Assembly: GCA_014905825.1 (NCBI GenBank)
Contig: JACGCN010000027.1
Span: 558,001 to 622,000 of the forward strand
DNA from: Lyophyllum atratum
Lineage: Eukaryota; Basidiomycota; Agaricomycetes; Agaricales; Lyophyllaceae
DNA: 64,000 nt
Direction of reading: 5' to 3'
This document shows positions 47,392 through 57,061 of this stretch, one piece after another. The notes under the pieces are model-generated. The model worked only from the letters and a program-made list of their open reading frames with translations. It ran no database searches and was not told the DNA's origin. The translations under genes and the position numbers were made by a program. The first letter of the stretch is position 1. Each line of letters begins with the position of its first letter.

Positions 47392-48602
47392 TCAGTCGTC
47401 TTCGATAACAATAACATCCCCAAGCTGCCTGACTGGACGACTACTTCCTGCCTCACCCGCTGACGGATCGAGGGAGGCCCTGGGTGTCCGACCCGTCCCA
47501 ACCGCCCGCTTCTTGACGGCTGCCGCCTCGTCTGTAACCTCAACCCCATCGTCATCCAGCGTGATCTCCACTTTCGTTGCCTCCCTCTTCCTCTTGCCGG
47601 CCCTGGTCGTGGCCGCGCCTTTCGTAGGAGCGTCTAACTCCTCGTCGTCTGAGTCTTCTATCGTTATAGTTTCCGAAGACATCGTGGCTGCCGCTGTTGT
47701 AGCTCGCGATCCACTTGCTTCCGCCTTTCGCTTGCCCTTCGCTTTTATCGAGGGAGACGCTGCCGGTGCCGGTGCGAGTACAGGTGGTGGCGGAAGTTTC
47801 GGACGGGCATACATTTCCGTCCACTGTCGTGCCGTTGCATCATGCTGCTTGCGGCTGCGAACATACTGAGTCGCGATGCTGGGTACTGCAGTAAACTGGT
47901 CAGAAGACACGCGAATGGACGGTTTCACAGAGATCGATCACCTAAAGGATCCTCTGGAAGTCCGCTAGTCAGCCCATACGGTACTGCAGATACGTGACAA
48001 TAGGGACGTACTGGGATTGGGGTCGGTCAGGAGGGAGGAAAGCGATAACATAACTTTGAATAAGGATAATGCTGGGGACCAGTTGTGTTTGAGAATATCG
48101 ATACAAATGTTGCCTTGCTCAGAGATCTGTTTCGTACGTGATTTGTAAGAGCCGCGGCTGGAGTTCACGCATGAGAGTCAACCCACATTCATATGATATA
48201 TCCTAGAGATAGATCAGACTCTGGCGAGTTGCATTCAGAAGAATGTTAGCTCACCTCGTTTTAAATACAACCCGAGGGGCCGAGAAACTACTCATACAGT
48301 GTGGCATTAGTGCACAGCACCACCAAGAGACGAGTCATTGACGTACGGGTAATCTGGGGCGAGGGCCACTTCAAATTCAAATACACCGTTCTCATATACA
48401 CTACCTTCTGGGCCTGGGATGCTTCCTTTCCAGAGATAGAGGCTGTCGTCTGAGGGCCCGAGCACGATTGGGCCGAGGTCCTCCTTCTTCAGATCCGCGA
48501 CTTCGCGATGGATACGCTTCAAGGTCATCTAGGAGGGGTTCATTGCTGTGATAAAACGAGGGAGGAAGATGAGCTTACAGCGGAGGAAAGTCTAGGCGGC
48601 AT
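47392..48602 (-). CDS. Ubiquitin-conjugating E2 enzyme with acidic C-terminal extension
   Basis: Starts MPPRLSSA (48602), spliced to [20 protein letters not shown], then [20 protein letters not shown] and [18 protein letters not shown], and the active-site block [16 protein letters not shown] (about 48070-48110) with the catalytic Cys, then [13 protein letters not shown]. The fold ends with [30 protein letters not shown]. An unusual tail of about 150 residues follows: Pro/Ala then Lys/Arg-rich, with [20 protein letters not shown] and a final GDVIVIEDD. Typical UBE2D/E-type enzymes end soon after the fold. The tail words resemble SUMO-interaction motifs. The gene converges on the methyltransferase gene, 191 nt apart. 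Exact E2 class is not decided. Confidence 0.82.
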
Positions 48603-48935
48603 GGTGGTAGTGGTTAAGACGCTCAAGGCGGTCCGACGACAAGGTGGCTCCGTTCGGCGATAATTGTCACGTGAAGTTGTTGAGCGATCACATGGTCTAA
48701 ACACGATCGACGCGCCTGTTGGCAGTGTGAGCTTTCAACGTGCAACGACAGCCTAGCCACTCCAATTCTAGATAGAAGCACACTCAAGCCATTTTGAATG
48801 AGAAAGACATCACATTCGTCCAATCTTGAACAAAAACCATATGCATAATACATATTATATCCATACCTACATAATCATAATAAGCGTAACTAGCTACAGC
48901 ATAGGAGTCCATAATGATGCTCGCTATCCATCCAA
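48603..48935. promoter_or_regulatory. Upstream region of the E2 gene
   Basis: About 330 nt between the E2 start and the 3' end of the next minus-strand gene. No named site. A TAATCATAATAAGCGTAAC word near 48880 is like words at the transposon's left end but too short to judge. Confidence 0.4.
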
Positions 48936-49703
48936 TTAAACCACAACCACATATTTCCTGCAATGCTCCGCCACCGCATCTATGGACTCCGGGCCCAGAG
49001 TTCTCTCAAGCTTCGTGGATTTCCGTTCCACCGCTCGCGTTTTCCTGCTCCTCAGACTATCACTGTCAGCGTCTCTCGGCACGATCATGTTCAGCCCGGT
49101 AGGCGACAACGGTACCACATGCGTGGGCGTAACCGGGGGCGTGGCGAACGGGTCCGTCGCCTGCGGACCGAACTCGAGAACCTGCACCAGCATATCCTCA
49201 CCCCCATCCCAACGATCTTCACCATCGTCCCACTCGCGTTCTCCATTAGCAACCATCCCTGCACGCAGCCTCGCATCCCTTAGCCGCCTGAGCTCCGCGA
49301 TCCTGAGGTTATGCAGCCTCTGCGGGCTGTGCTCCTCCCACCACCCAACCCCAGCAAACGAGCGCTTCTTATGGAGCGCGCCACCTGCACCTGGCCGGAC
49401 CGGACTCTTCGGCAAAAGCCTCAACACCTTGGCGCCGCTCTTCAACTTATTCATGAACTTGCCAGCCGTGGACGCGGACGTAGATGAGCGCGTTTTGCGT
49501 GGCGGGGACGGGGTCTTCTTCGGAGAGCAGGAGGGGCGCCGGCCAAAATGTGGGGAGACAGGGCTGAGGGATCCAGGGAAGCGGGAAAGGGAGTTGGACG
49601 CAGGGCTGTGGAGGATAGGTAGGTAATGGTTATTCCGCGGAACGGAGGCGAACGTGCGGTAGCCGTCGAGAGAGGTTTCGCGTTTGAGCATGAGTCCAGG
49701 CAT
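48936..49703 (-). CDS. Unknown basic, Ser/Pro-rich protein
   Basis: A single 255-residue frame starting MPGLMLKRETSLDGYRTF. The N-terminal half is Ser/Pro/Arg rich (FGRRPSCSPKKTPSPPRKTR), followed by GKFMNKLKSGAKVLRLLPKSP, a helical, charged segment SPQRLHNLRIAELRRLRDARLR, acidic DDGEDRWDGGEDM, then PFATPPVTPTHVVPLSPTGLNMI and EHCRKYVVVV at the end. I know no family. The many SP/TP sites suggest kinase targets. It is intronless as read, which is unusual here. Confidence 0.55.
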   Translation of the reverse strand: MPGLMLKRETSLDGYRTFASVPRNNHYLPILHSPASNSLSRFPGSLSPVSPHFGRRPSCSPKKTPSPPRKTRSSTSASTAGKFMNKLKSGAKVLRLLPKSPVRPGAGGALHKKRSFAGVGWWEEHSPQRLHNLRIAELRRLRDARLRAGMVANGEREWDDGEDRWDGGEDMLVQVLEFGPQATDPFATPPVTPTHVVPLSPTGLNMIVPRDADSDSLRSRKTRAVERKSTKLERTLGPESIDAVAEHCRKYVVVV

Positions 49704-50643
49704 TTTAGTGTGCGGGTGAGATTCGATAAGAGATCGGCAAGGTTGTTGAGTTCGAGAGAAAGAATAAAGAGGGTAATCGCCTGAAAGTATGTCAAATACC
49801 TAGGCTGGACAGTTGGGGGATGTTGGTTAGGTGGGGGATACCGATGAGGCTATTTAAAGGTATCAGTCAAGGACACGCCCCTCGCCACACCCTTTGTTAT
49901 GCGGGGCACCAAAGCGTGTTGGTCACAAAGGTGTAACAAGGCATTGAAAAGTGCCCTTTGACCGCGATGTTGACGGCTAGTCCGTGGATGGGTCACTTTA
50001 ACATTGGTGGCCAAGGGGCTACGGCCCGGCTTTCCTTTGCGAGAAGCAAACCCGGACTATCAAAGCACATTTTCCGCTGGCGCATGTCCAGCAAGTTCAT
50101 AGTACAGATGACACCAGTAGGTTTAGCATCATCCTGATCGATGACTTCTTCCAAAGCCCACCAACTAGGCCAGGTTCCTGGGATGGAAGTGGCGCCTGGC
50201 GAGGAACACCAGCGATAAACACTTCGGTACACCATAGAGCGGTTAAAGAGATGGCCCTGAGCAGAGACTCGGGACGTCAATAACGATGCAACGTAAAGTT
50301 GCGGCAAAACGCCCTCTTTCAAAGAGTTCGTCGAGTTCGCGCTGTCTTTTGATCCGAAAGCTTTCTTTGGGACGTATCACAAAACGACCAAGCAACAAAG
50401 CTACGCGCCTTCAAAAATTCCTTTCTGTGCTAGTTTCATTAAGATCGCTCTGGCAGGGACGGGGGTTTCGATGGTATCCTGGTGGGCTGAAGAAGCGACT
50501 CGTTCAGGATCGCCAGGGGCCGGGCGCGAGAGTAATCTGAACGGTCACGTGCAGTTCTAGAGCGTTCTGTGAAAAGGTTTTAAAATTTGGTTTGTGACGT
50601 TGACCTCCTCAGTCTACTTTTTTTCTATTACTCTCCATTCAAA
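49704..50643. promoter_or_regulatory. Intergenic region upstream of HSP60
   Basis: Divergent gap of 940 nt between the unknown basic protein and HSP60. No gene supported. The heat-shock-element-like site is listed separately. Confidence 0.5.
50554..50573 (+). promoter_or_regulatory. Heat-shock-element-like site before HSP60
   Basis: GTTCTAGAGCGTTCTGTGAA sits about 70 nt before the HSP60 start codon. It contains alternating TTC and GA(A) units (gTTCt-aGAgc-gTTCt), close to the nTTCnnGAAnnTTCn heat-shock factor consensus, with one imperfect unit. The assignment is by pattern only. Confidence 0.5.
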
Positions 50644-51748
50644 ATGCATCATCTGTCGACCACCTCTTCTCGGTCTCTCCGTCGTGCTGCAGCCAAGGCT
50701 GCTAAGCCCACATTGACTCGTGGTGCTCACAAGGAGATCAAGTTTTCGAACGAGGGCAGAGCCAGCATTCTCAAGGGTGTCGACATCCTTGCCAATGCTG
50801 TTAGCGTCACTCTGGGTCCCAAGGGTCAGTCTATATACTATAACGTTCTATGCTCTTTACTGAGGTGTCCTAGGTCGCAATGTCATCATCGAGCAGTCGT
50901 TCGGTGGTCCCAAAATCACCAAGGGTACGTCCGAATACTTCCGCGTCGACGCGTTCTCACCTCTGTCTTTCTTCAGACGGTGTCACCGTCGCAAAATCAA
51001 TAACCCTCAAGGACAAGTTTGAGAACCTTGGTGCTCGGTAAGTCTATATTCGCTGGCAGTTCCGTTCCGTACCAACCCGCGCTCCAGTCTCGTTCAGGAC
51101 GTTGCCCAAAAGACCAACGAGATTGCTGGTGACGGCACGACCACGGCTACCGTTCTTGCTCGTGCCATTTACTCTGAGGGTGTTAAAAACGTGGCAGCCG
51201 GATGCAACCCCATGGACCTCCGCCGTGGTTCGCAGGCTGCTGTTGACCGTGTCGTCGAGTTCCTCTCTTCCCACACCAAAACCATCACCACGACCGCCGA
51301 GATTGCTCAGGTCGCGACCATCTCTGCGAACGGTGATACCCACATTGGCAACCTCATTGCGCAGGCCATGGAGAAGGTCGGCAAGGAGGGCGTCATCACC
51401 GTGAAGGAGGGCCGTACCATTGAGGACGAGATTGAGATTACCGAAGGCATGCGCTTCGACCGTGGTTACATCTCCCCATACTTCGTCACCGATGTTAAGG
51501 GCCAGAAGGTCGAGTTCGAGAAACCCCTCATCCTGCTATCGGAGAAGAAAATCTCCCTCCTGCAGGACATCCTCCCCTCGCTAGAGGCCGCTGCCCAAGC
51601 CCGCCGCCCTCTCGTCATCATTGCCGAGGATATCGACGGCGAGGCTCTCGCTGCTTGCATCCTCAACAAGCTGCGTGGCCAGCTCCAGGTGGCTGCCGTC
51701 AAGGCCCCCGGCTTCGGCGACAACCGCAAGTCCATCCTCGGCGATCTC

Positions 51749-51783
<35 letters not shown>

Positions 51784-52603
51784 GCTCGATATCAAGCTTG
51801 AGCGGGCCACCGCTGACCTCCTCGGCTCCACCGGCTCCATCACCATCACCAAGGACGACACTATCATCCTCAACGGTGAGGGCTCCAAGGACGCCATCCA
51901 AGCCCGCTGCGAGCAGCTCCGCTCCCTCGTCGCTGACCCCACCACCTCCGATTACGACCGCTCCAAGCTCCAGGAGCGTCTCGCCAAGCTCTCTGGCGGT
52001 GTTGCCGTCATCAAGGTCGGCGGTTCCAGCGAAGTCGAGGTCGGCGAGAAGAAGGACCGCTACGACGACGCGCTGAACGCCACCCGTGCCGCCGTCGAGG
52101 AGGGTATCCTTCCCGGTGGTGGTGTTGCGCTCCTCAAGGCCAGCCTCATGCTCGCCACAACATCCCCCGGCAGCGGTGCAGGCTCCGCATCCTCCCCCAC
52201 CTCACCCAACGCCATCCCCATCCCCACAACGAACTTCGACCAGGAGCTCGGTGTGGCTATCATCCGCCGGGCGCTGACAGGCCCCGCACGTGCAATCCTG
52301 AGCAACGCGGGTGAGGAGGCGAGCGTCATTGTGGGCACCCTGCTCGGCAAGTACGGTGCTGATGACAAGTTTGGATGGGGCTACGACGCGTCGAAGGGCG
52401 AGTACGTCGACATGGTGGCGGCGGGTATCGTTGACCCGCTCAAGGTCGTGCGGACTGCCCTCGTGGACGCCAGCGGTGTTGCGAGCTTGTTGACGACGAG
52501 CGAGTGCTGTGTGGTTGACGCGCCTGAGGAGAAGAATGGCGGTGGACCCCCGATGGGTGGTATGGGAGGCATGGGCGGTATGGGCGGCATGGGTGGATTC
52601 TGA
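50644..52603 (+). CDS. HSP60: Mitochondrial chaperonin HSP60
   Basis: Group I chaperonin that folds imported proteins in the mitochondrial matrix. Four exons: 50644-50824, 50874-50924, 50977-51037 and 51088-52603, all phase-consistent. The N-terminus [21 protein letters not shown] is a matrix-targeting presequence; the mature part begins near [15 protein letters not shown]. Hallmarks are [16 protein letters not shown], the ATP-site [75 protein letters not shown], and the terminal Gly-Gly-Met repeats. Codons are strongly biased to C-ending forms, as in highly expressed genes. A feature of this copy is a Ser/Pro insert ([16 protein letters not shown]) after ATT, about residue 455, where most chaperonins have a short loop. 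Confidence 0.96.
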
Positions 52604-53583
52604 GCTGTGGAGGAGTAGAGATGTGATGAACGATTGACGATCTTTTTTATAATACTTACTCATGCAATTACCACTTCCTCCCCTCCACCCACTGCACTTA
52701 TTGTTACTTATCATAGGGTTCTACTAGTTTTTATGTCGTGTTCGACAATGCAAACCACCACTCATCATGCTATCTTCCCCCGCTATAAGGCAGAGTACTG
52801 ATCCTGAAATGGGGCCCGGGGCGGGAAGGAGCGGCCCGTTCGGACCACATTTTGGCGTAAATTCGGTCATCGCCTGTTCTTTCTTACCTTCCATGCGCCA
52901 CTTGCGATCTGCTGTCATTCTGCGGCTCTTTGACGAGCCGGATGCGTAAATGGAGCATTCAAATCCTCGAATGTAGGTGGTAGGCGGCCGTCGTTCTCTT
53001 GCTGAGAATATATACGGCGTACGGAGCGATATATAGGCCAGCCCCTACAGGCCCTCGCAAGTTGAACCATTTTGGCCCCCGCGCTTTCTCTCGCTCTTCA
53101 TTGACGTCAAGGGGCTTTATTAAGGCTCGCCTCAACTTCGGTGATCCTCCTAGCTGTCTTGTCGTCCAGCGCGGTTACGACGCCCCTCCCACTTGGCAGG
53201 ATATCCCAAGAATACGGAGTAACCTATAGCACGTTATAGGACCCGATTCTAGTATCGGGCTTCCTCTTCAAGAACTGGGATACAATTCATCCTCAAGATG
53301 CTCACTCGAATTTAACTCGCGTCCTCGACTCGGCATTTGGGACGGAGGAAAAACCACGCCTAAAACGACTCGCTACACACAAGTTGAACAACGTCGGGGT
53401 AATCATTCAATGGCTTTGCTTCGCGTGCCTTCCGTGTGACGCTTCAAGGCACCTTCGACTTCCCACCGAGGAGCCGTCATGCTGTGTGGATGCGTCTTGG
53501 CTCGGTGCACCGAATTGTATAAGATGGCCTGTGGTTTGAAGACATCTAGAAGCTAACAAGTGCCCCCCGTTTTGAAGAGAATC
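52604..53583. other. Intergenic between HSP60 and esterase genes
   Basis: No gene supported over about 980 nt. The right half carries the promoter of the esterase gene; CT-rich tracts are present but no named carbon-source site was identified with confidence. Confidence 0.5.
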
Positions 53584-55032
53584 ATGGCCATCAAGCCTTT
53601 CCTCGTCGTTCTCGCTCTTTCCTTGCCAGTATTTGCGCAGCAGCCAGTGTGGGCACAATGTAAGCATCCGCTGGCTATATTCCGGTATCTTTCTATACTG
53701 ATAATCATGTCGGCTGTACTAGGTGGAGGTATTGGCTGGACTGGAGGGACTACCTGCGTGGCTGGTACAATCTGCAGTCGTCTCAACGACTATTACTCCC
53801 AATGTAATCCCGGAGCCACGACCCCCGCGCCTCCTAGTTCCACTACCCCTGTCCCTCCTACCACCACTCCTACCACTACGGCAAACCCAGGCACCACAGT
53901 CGTGCCTGGACCATCGACCTGCACTGCTCTCCCATCCAGCATATCCCTTACTGCAAATGCTAAGCTGCCAGACCCGTTCAAGTTCATTGGTGGAACGCGC
54001 CGAGCAGCCTCAAAGGCAGACTGGGAGTGCCGCCGCGAAGAAATCAGCCAGCTGTTCCAGCGCTACGAACTCGGAACCCTCCCACCCAAACCTTCCTCCA
54101 TCACCGCCTCATACTCCAGTGGCAAGCTCACGATAAACGTCTCCGAGGCTGGCAAATCCATCTCCTTCCAAGCCTCCGTCACCGTCCCCTCCGGCACCGG
54201 CCCCTTCCCCGCCATCATCGCCTACGGCGGCATGAGCATCCCCACCCCCGCCGGCGTCTCCATCATCACTTTCAACAACGATGACATGGCCGCCCAGCAA
54301 TCCACCGCCAGCCGCGGGCAAGGCAAGTTCTACACGCTCTACGGCAGCGGCCACTCCGCCTCCGCCATGATGGCCTGGGCATGGGGCGTCTCCCGCATCA
54401 TCGATGCCCTCGAACTCACCCCCAGCCTCCCCATCAACCTCCAGCGCATCGGCGTCACAGGCTGCTCGCGCAACGGCAAAGGCGCCCTCGTCGCCGGCGC
54501 CTTCGATAAGCGCATCGCCCTGACCATCCCGCAGGAGTCCGGGTCGGGCGGCGCGGGCTGCTGGCGCATCTCCGACGCCATGCTCAAGGCGGGCACGAAC
54601 ACGCAGACCGCGTCCGAGATCGTCGGGGAGAACGTGTGGTTCTCCACCGCGTTCAACCAGTACGTGAACCAGGTGCCGAACCTGCCGTTCGACCATCACA
54701 TGCTCTCTGCGCTCGTCGCGCCCCGTGCGCTGCTCATCATCGACAACACTGGCATTGACTGGCTCGGCCCGCAGTCCGTTTGGGGATGCCAGAAGACCGC
54801 GAACAAGATCTGGCAGGCGCTTGGTGCTGCTGACTCTATGGGCGTGTCGCAGGTCGGGAACCACAATCACTGCGCGTTCCCGGCGAGCGAGCAGGGCGAC
54901 CTCGATGCATTTGTGAATAAGTTCTTGAAGGGCCAGAACACGAATACGAACATCGTGAAGACGGATGGCGCGAACGGCCTTGGGTTCAACGACGCGACCT
55001 GGATCGATTGGACCGTCCCAACGCTGTTGTAA
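53584..55032 (+). CDS. Secreted glucuronoyl esterase, CBM1 plus CE15
   Basis: Cuts ester bonds between lignin alcohols and glucuronic acid on xylan, outside the cell. The ATG at 53584 opens the signal peptide MAIKPFLVVLALSLPVFA. An intron (53660-53724) falls within the cellulose-binding module; splicing yields CGGIGWTGGTTCVAGTIC and a closing YYSQC, whereas unspliced reading adds false residues. A Thr/Pro linker (about 53810-53920) follows. The esterase domain has ADWECRREEISQLFQRYELG, PFPAIIAYGG, the serine motif GVTGCSRNGKGALVAGAFDKR, the acidic PQESGSGGAGCW, ENVWFSTAFNQY, and NHNHCAFPASE with the catalytic His. All triad positions are present. The gene supports a plant cell wall-degrading lifestyle. 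Confidence 0.93.
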   Translation: MAIKPFLVVLALSLPVFAQQPVWAQCKHPLAIFRYLSILIIMSAVLGGGIGWTGGTTCVAGTICSRLNDYYSQCNPGATTPAPPSSTTPVPPTTTPTTTANPGTTVVPGPSTCTALPSSISLTANAKLPDPFKFIGGTRRAASKADWECRREEISQLFQRYELGTLPPKPSSITASYSSGKLTINVSEAGKSISFQASVTVPSGTGPFPAIIAYGGMSIPTPAGVSIITFNNDDMAAQQSTASRGQGKFYTLYGSGHSASAMMAWAWGVSRIIDALELTPSLPINLQRIGVTGCSRNGKGALVAGAFDKRIALTIPQESGSGGAGCWRISDAMLKAGTNTQTASEIVGENVWFSTAFNQYVNQVPNLPFDHHMLSALVAPRALLIIDNTGIDWLGPQSVWGCQKTANKIWQALGAADSMGVSQVGNHNHCAFPASEQGDLDAFVNKFLKGQNTNTNIVKTDGANGLGFNDATWIDWTVPTLL

Positions 55033-55415
55033 AAATTGTTCTAGGAGGATGACTGGTTTGCTAGCGCTTATGTACCTGTATAAATTGTATAAATTTGCTG
55101 CATCATGCTTTCTATCTGCGTGCAAACTTTGCCAAACGACTAACACGAATGTGGCGGCCGAAGTGTGCATGAAGATCTAAAACGAGTAGCGGGCAGTACG
55201 ACGAGATCTTGATATCAGGTACGAGGAGGAATGGGTGATCGGCTGTGCGGAAAAGCGAGAGATCGGGAGTTTGGGACATTCTAACGTCTTCCATACAATG
55301 CAACACATAAATTAGGTACTTAGTAGTAGACATACCGTACGATATCGAAGGCCAAGCTATGCCCATCCGCAACCCAAATATAAAGGACTCGTATATGACA
55401 GTCCACCGCCACAGC
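55033..55415. other. Short convergent intergenic region
   Basis: 3' flanks of the esterase gene and of the IND1 gene, which point at each other. Nothing else seen. Confidence 0.45.
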
Positions 55416-56716
55416 TTACTTCTCCACGCCTCCGAGCGCAGCCCAGACCCTCCCAGCCGCCTGCCTCATCCCTTCGACCCACTCCTCTCCACCCTTCCCG
55501 TCCTCCTCTTTCTTCTCCTTTCCAACGAGACCGTACGGGACCCCAGCATCGCCGGCGGCAGAGATGCCTGGTACGAGTGGGAGCTCGGCGAGGATGGGGA
55601 TGTCGAGGCGCGCAGCCGTGGCACGGAAGCGGTCAGGCGGGCCGAAGAGGTACTGCGGCCTTGGGGGAGAGGAAGACGATGAGGAGCAAGTGGGACATAG
55701 GTAGTGCGCATTATTTAGGAGGAGTCCGGATATCTGGTGGCTGGTGAGAAGCGAAGACGAGGTGGGGTGGAAGGATATAGCTTACGGGGACGGAAACTTT
55801 ACGGAGCATCGCAATGCCTTTCCGCACGTCCGCTAGGGAGACGTCTTGCGGAGTTGATACAATTAGAGCACCTAATCGCGGAATATCAGTATCCCATTCG
55901 TCAGAATAAGGAAGCTGCACGCACCATCCACCTTCACAAGCTGCCCAAGCGTTAGCGGTACATCGCCCGTCCCAGGTGGCATGTCCACCACGAGCACATC
56001 CAGGCCTCCACCCTGCTGCCCCATAGACCAGTCGACATCAAAGAGCAATTGCTGCACGGCCTTCTGTACCATAAGGCCACGCCAGACCACGGGGGTGTCG
56101 TGGGTGGAGTCGGAATCTGCGGCGCGCGGGAGAAGATAGCCCATGGACATAGTGGGGAGGCCGTGGTTGACAAGAGGACGGAGGGCACCGGCTGGATGGG
56201 ATGGGTTCAGGCGCGGAGTGGATGAGAGAAGCAGGGAGACGGACTTGGCGTAAGCTCGGGCTCGCCACTATTCTGAAGCCCCATGAGAGTGGGCACGGAT
56301 GGACCGAATATATCGAGGTCAAGGATGCCGACACGTAGCCGGGCCGAAGTGTTGGGATCGCGCAGGCCTGACAGGGCGAAGGCGACGTTCACTGTTAAAT
56401 GTTAGTCGGGCTAGCTGAACGAGCAGACGCGCCAAGCGTACCTGCGACTGTGCTCTTCCCTACTCCACCCTTCCCACTCGCAACGGCGACGACTTTGCGC
56501 ACATTTGGGATGGCGCGCTTCTCGATAGGTCCGCCTCTACGCGGCATCTGGGGAGGTACACCGCGGTGGGGAAGTCCCTGGAAGGCAATGAGCAGATGTT
56601 TAACAGAAATGTAACGGACTTACGAGAGGGTTTTCATGGTAAGAAACAGAAGAGGTGCTGAACAGACGTGATAATGAACGACAAGGTCCAAATCTCGTGC
56701 AATGAGGAGGAAGCAT
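55416..56716 (-). CDS. IND1: Mitochondrial Fe-S carrier IND1/NUBPL (P-loop NTPase)
   Basis: Mrp/Nbp35-family ATPase that delivers Fe-S clusters, in this branch to respiratory complex I. The start at 56716 gives [19 protein letters not shown], a mitochondrial presequence, and splices in phase 0 to [22 protein letters not shown]. The P loop is [17 protein letters not shown], then [73 protein letters not shown] and [23 protein letters not shown]. The last exons supply a carboxy end [18 protein letters not shown]. Using the other nearby ATG (MKTLS) would break the phase, so the presequence start is preferred. The order and motifs match NUBPL more than cytosolic CFD1/NBP35. The CxxC cluster ligands fall in an exon I did not fully place. 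Confidence 0.85.
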
Positions 56717-57061
56717 GGCGGGAAGGTGTCGCCAAGCACACCCAAACAAACGAACCTTTTGGTTCAGACTCGCCAAGTAGTCGACCATCCCAACTTTGTC
56801 TCAACTGCCTATACCTAGCCTTAATCTTGATGCCTGCAGTGAGGCCATCCAAGTTTTTATTCTCGTCTCGGCCTAATTTCACCCCAGCGGGCCCTCTAGC
56901 TTACTGACACTGATTTGAATGATCGGGTCATTCTTCCCTCAACCAGCCTCAATTTGTGTCCAACTCAAATGCCCAAAAATAATTGACATCGAGCTAGCTA
57001 ATTATCTCCTGATGGTCAGGTACTACTAGACAAAGTACCGATTGGGTCTTCTAGGCTGTCA
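56717..57061. promoter_or_regulatory. Upstream region of the IND1 gene
   Basis: About 345 nt before the IND1 start, up to the 3' end of the next minus-strand gene. No named site. Confidence 0.4.

Noticed and set aside
48865..48910. Words like those at the transposon's left end (AATAAGCGTAAC, GAGTCCATA)
   Set aside because: Too short and AT-rich to claim a solo transposon remnant.
51466..51945. Minus-strand frames inside HSP60
   Set aside because: Shadow frames caused by strong third-position C bias in HSP60.
54109..55170. Long minus-strand open frame of 353 codons under the esterase gene
   Set aside because: GC-rich shadow of the CE15 coding strand; no motif, and the plus frame has a full catalytic triad.
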